The notes beneath the pieces are model-generated. The model was not told the origin of the DNA. It worked only from the letters and a program-made list of their open reading frames with translations, and made no database searches. The position numbers and the translations under genes are program-made. From Halococcaceae archaeon (GTDB taxonomy: Archaea > Halobacteriota > Halobacteria > Halobacteriales > Halalkalicoccaceae), in contig SKWB01000299.1 in assembly GCA_007129135.1 (NCBI GenBank), positions 1 to 13,730 on the forward strand: 13,730 nucleotides of DNA. Reading direction: 5' to 3'. Shown here piece by piece: positions 12,856-13,730 of this stretch (position 1 is the first letter of the stretch; every line of letters begins with the position of its first letter).

Positions 12856-13730
12856 ATGGCTCCCCTCTTCGGTCGGAGTAGCCAGGTCCAGTGGTTCGAC
12901 GAGGTAGTGCGTTTCCCGGGCGGAGAGTGGCTTCTCGCAGCTATCGTACTGGTGATCACGTGGTACGGTTCGAAGCTTCTCACGCGGTTGCTCCGTCCGA
13001 ACGCGACTCGTCACCTGCGGCGACGAAGCGTCACAGACATCACGCTCAGATTGCTCCGTGCGGGTGCGATGGTCGTCGCTCTCCTGGTCGCACTGGGGAT
13101 CCTCGGCGTCGAGCTGACGGGTCTCGTACTCTCGGCCACCGTCCTCTCCGCCGTCTTAGCGATCGTTTTAGCACCCATCGCCACAGACCTCGTCAGTGGC
13201 TTTCTGATCCTCGTGAACCGGCCCTACGAGATCGGTGATATGATCGAGATCGTCGACACCGAGGACCGGGGCTACGTGGAGGATATTACGCTCCGATACA
13301 CGGAGATTCTGACGTTACAGAACACGTTTCTCGTCATCCCCAACTCGACGATCTACGACCGTGACGTGCTCAACTACTCCGCGAACGACGAGCGAACGCG
13401 CGTCTCGATCGAGTTCACCGTCACGTACGAAGGTGATCTCACGGAGGCCCAACGGGTACTGGAACGAGCGACCGGGCGGATCGACGGAGTGATCGAAGGC
13501 GGTCCGGCGATCTCGCTGGGGGGAACGAAGTACCCTGCCGAACCGAAGGCCTTCGTCACCGAATTCGGCGACCACGGTGTCCATATCGACCTCCGGTTCT
13601 GGGTCGAAAAGCCATATCTCCCCATCGAGATGCGGTCGACGGTTCACGAGAACGTGTGGACCGAGCTCGAGGGCGCCGACGTGGAGATGGCGTATCCGCA
13701 CACGCACGTGGTGTTCGACGAGACGAGCGG
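12856..13730 (+). CDS. MscS-family mechanosensitive ion channel (3' end outside window)
   Basis: The frame is open from the ATG to the window edge, so 291 residues are seen and the stop lies beyond. Membrane helices lie at about 26-46 and 68-88. The pore-lining TM3 follows at about 90-120, running into LVSGFLILVNRPYEIGDMIE (112-131, the MscS signature). The beta domain follows with GYVEDITLRYTEI (139-151) and IPNSTIYDRDVLNYS (161-175). The alpha/beta domain ends with AYPHTHV (279-285). These channels open on membrane tension and release solutes on hypo-osmotic shock. With only two helices before TM3 it is a basic MscS type. Third-position A/T (GTA, TTA, CGT) is somewhat higher than in neighbouring genes. 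An adjacent TATA-like element supports the start. Confidence 0.88.
   Translation, partial: MAPLFGRSSQVQWFDEVVRFPGGEWLLAAIVLVITWYGSKLLTRLLRPNATRHLRRRSVTDITLRLLRAGAMVVALLVALGILGVELTGLVLSATVLSAVLAIVLAPIATDLVSGFLILVNRPYEIGDMIEIVDTEDRGYVEDITLRYTEILTLQNTFLVIPNSTIYDRDVLNYSANDERTRVSIEFTVTYEGDLTEAQRVLERATGRIDGVIEGGPAISLGGTKYPAEPKAFVTEFGDHGVHIDLRFWVEKPYLPIEMRSTVHENVWTELEGADVEMAYPHTHVVFDETS

Noticed and set aside
12341..12907. Plus-strand frame at the ATG at 12341, preceded by AAGGAG
   Set aside because: The product is Arg/Gly/His-rich as in shadow frames, while frame 12327-12779 has the codon bias and a membrane helix.
12739..13707. Minus-strand frames across the MscS gene
   Set aside because: The plus-strand frame encodes a full MscS signature; the reverse frames have none.
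1..13730. Mobile element, CRISPR array, tRNA or rRNA
   Set aside because: No transposase or integrase motifs, no regularly spaced repeats, no cloverleaf with a T-loop GTTCRA core and no rRNA-like stretch was seen on reading both strands. A tRNAscan or ISfinder run would settle it.

Overview
The window looks like haloarchaeal chromosome. It is GC-rich with strong G/C in third codon positions. Predicted proteins are acidic, many genes start within about 25-33 bases of a TATA-like box (leaderless style), and several products belong to families known mainly or only from haloarchaea. I see no rRNA, tRNA, CRISPR array, insertion sequence or integrase. The region reads as ordinary chromosomal backbone rich in uncharacterised membrane proteins. 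Family names are recalled from sequence motifs; no database search was run.

Layout. 1-531: 3' half of an MFS transporter, followed by a terminator-like hairpin and about 430 bases without a convincing gene. 982-2970: a regulator with two winged helices (minus) faces a two-gene unit (plus) of a small DUF4177 protein and a four-TM membrane protein, here called paralogue A. 3035-4134: two convergent membrane proteins, the second of DUF1405 type. 4277-5533: a DUF5802-like protein and a Vms1/Ankzf1-type peptidyl-tRNA hydrolase. 5552-5764: a 70-residue membrane protein. 5765-6122: gene-free, with several inverted repeats. 6123-8468: an AbrB-like small protein divergent from a translationally coupled dgcN-dgcA pair. 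8559-9089: a Tat lipoprotein. 9220-11613: paralogues B (minus) and C (plus) flank a 47-residue membrane peptide. 11614-12147: HPP-family membrane protein. 12327-12779: a membrane-anchored protein with no ordinary start codon at the place where coding appears to begin. 12856 to the end: MscS-type channel, cut by the window edge.

How the genes may work together. The clearest pathway is dgcN-dgcA. DgcN-type proteins are reported to N-acetylate D-glutamate, and DgcA-type enolase-superfamily enzymes to racemise the product to N-acetyl-L-glutamate, which fits D-glutamate use by an organism without murein. The Vms1-like protein belongs to ribosome quality control. The most distinctive unexplained feature is the three divergent copies of one four-TM family (A, B, C) within 10 kb, one coupled to a DUF4177 gene and two arranged around a tiny membrane peptide.
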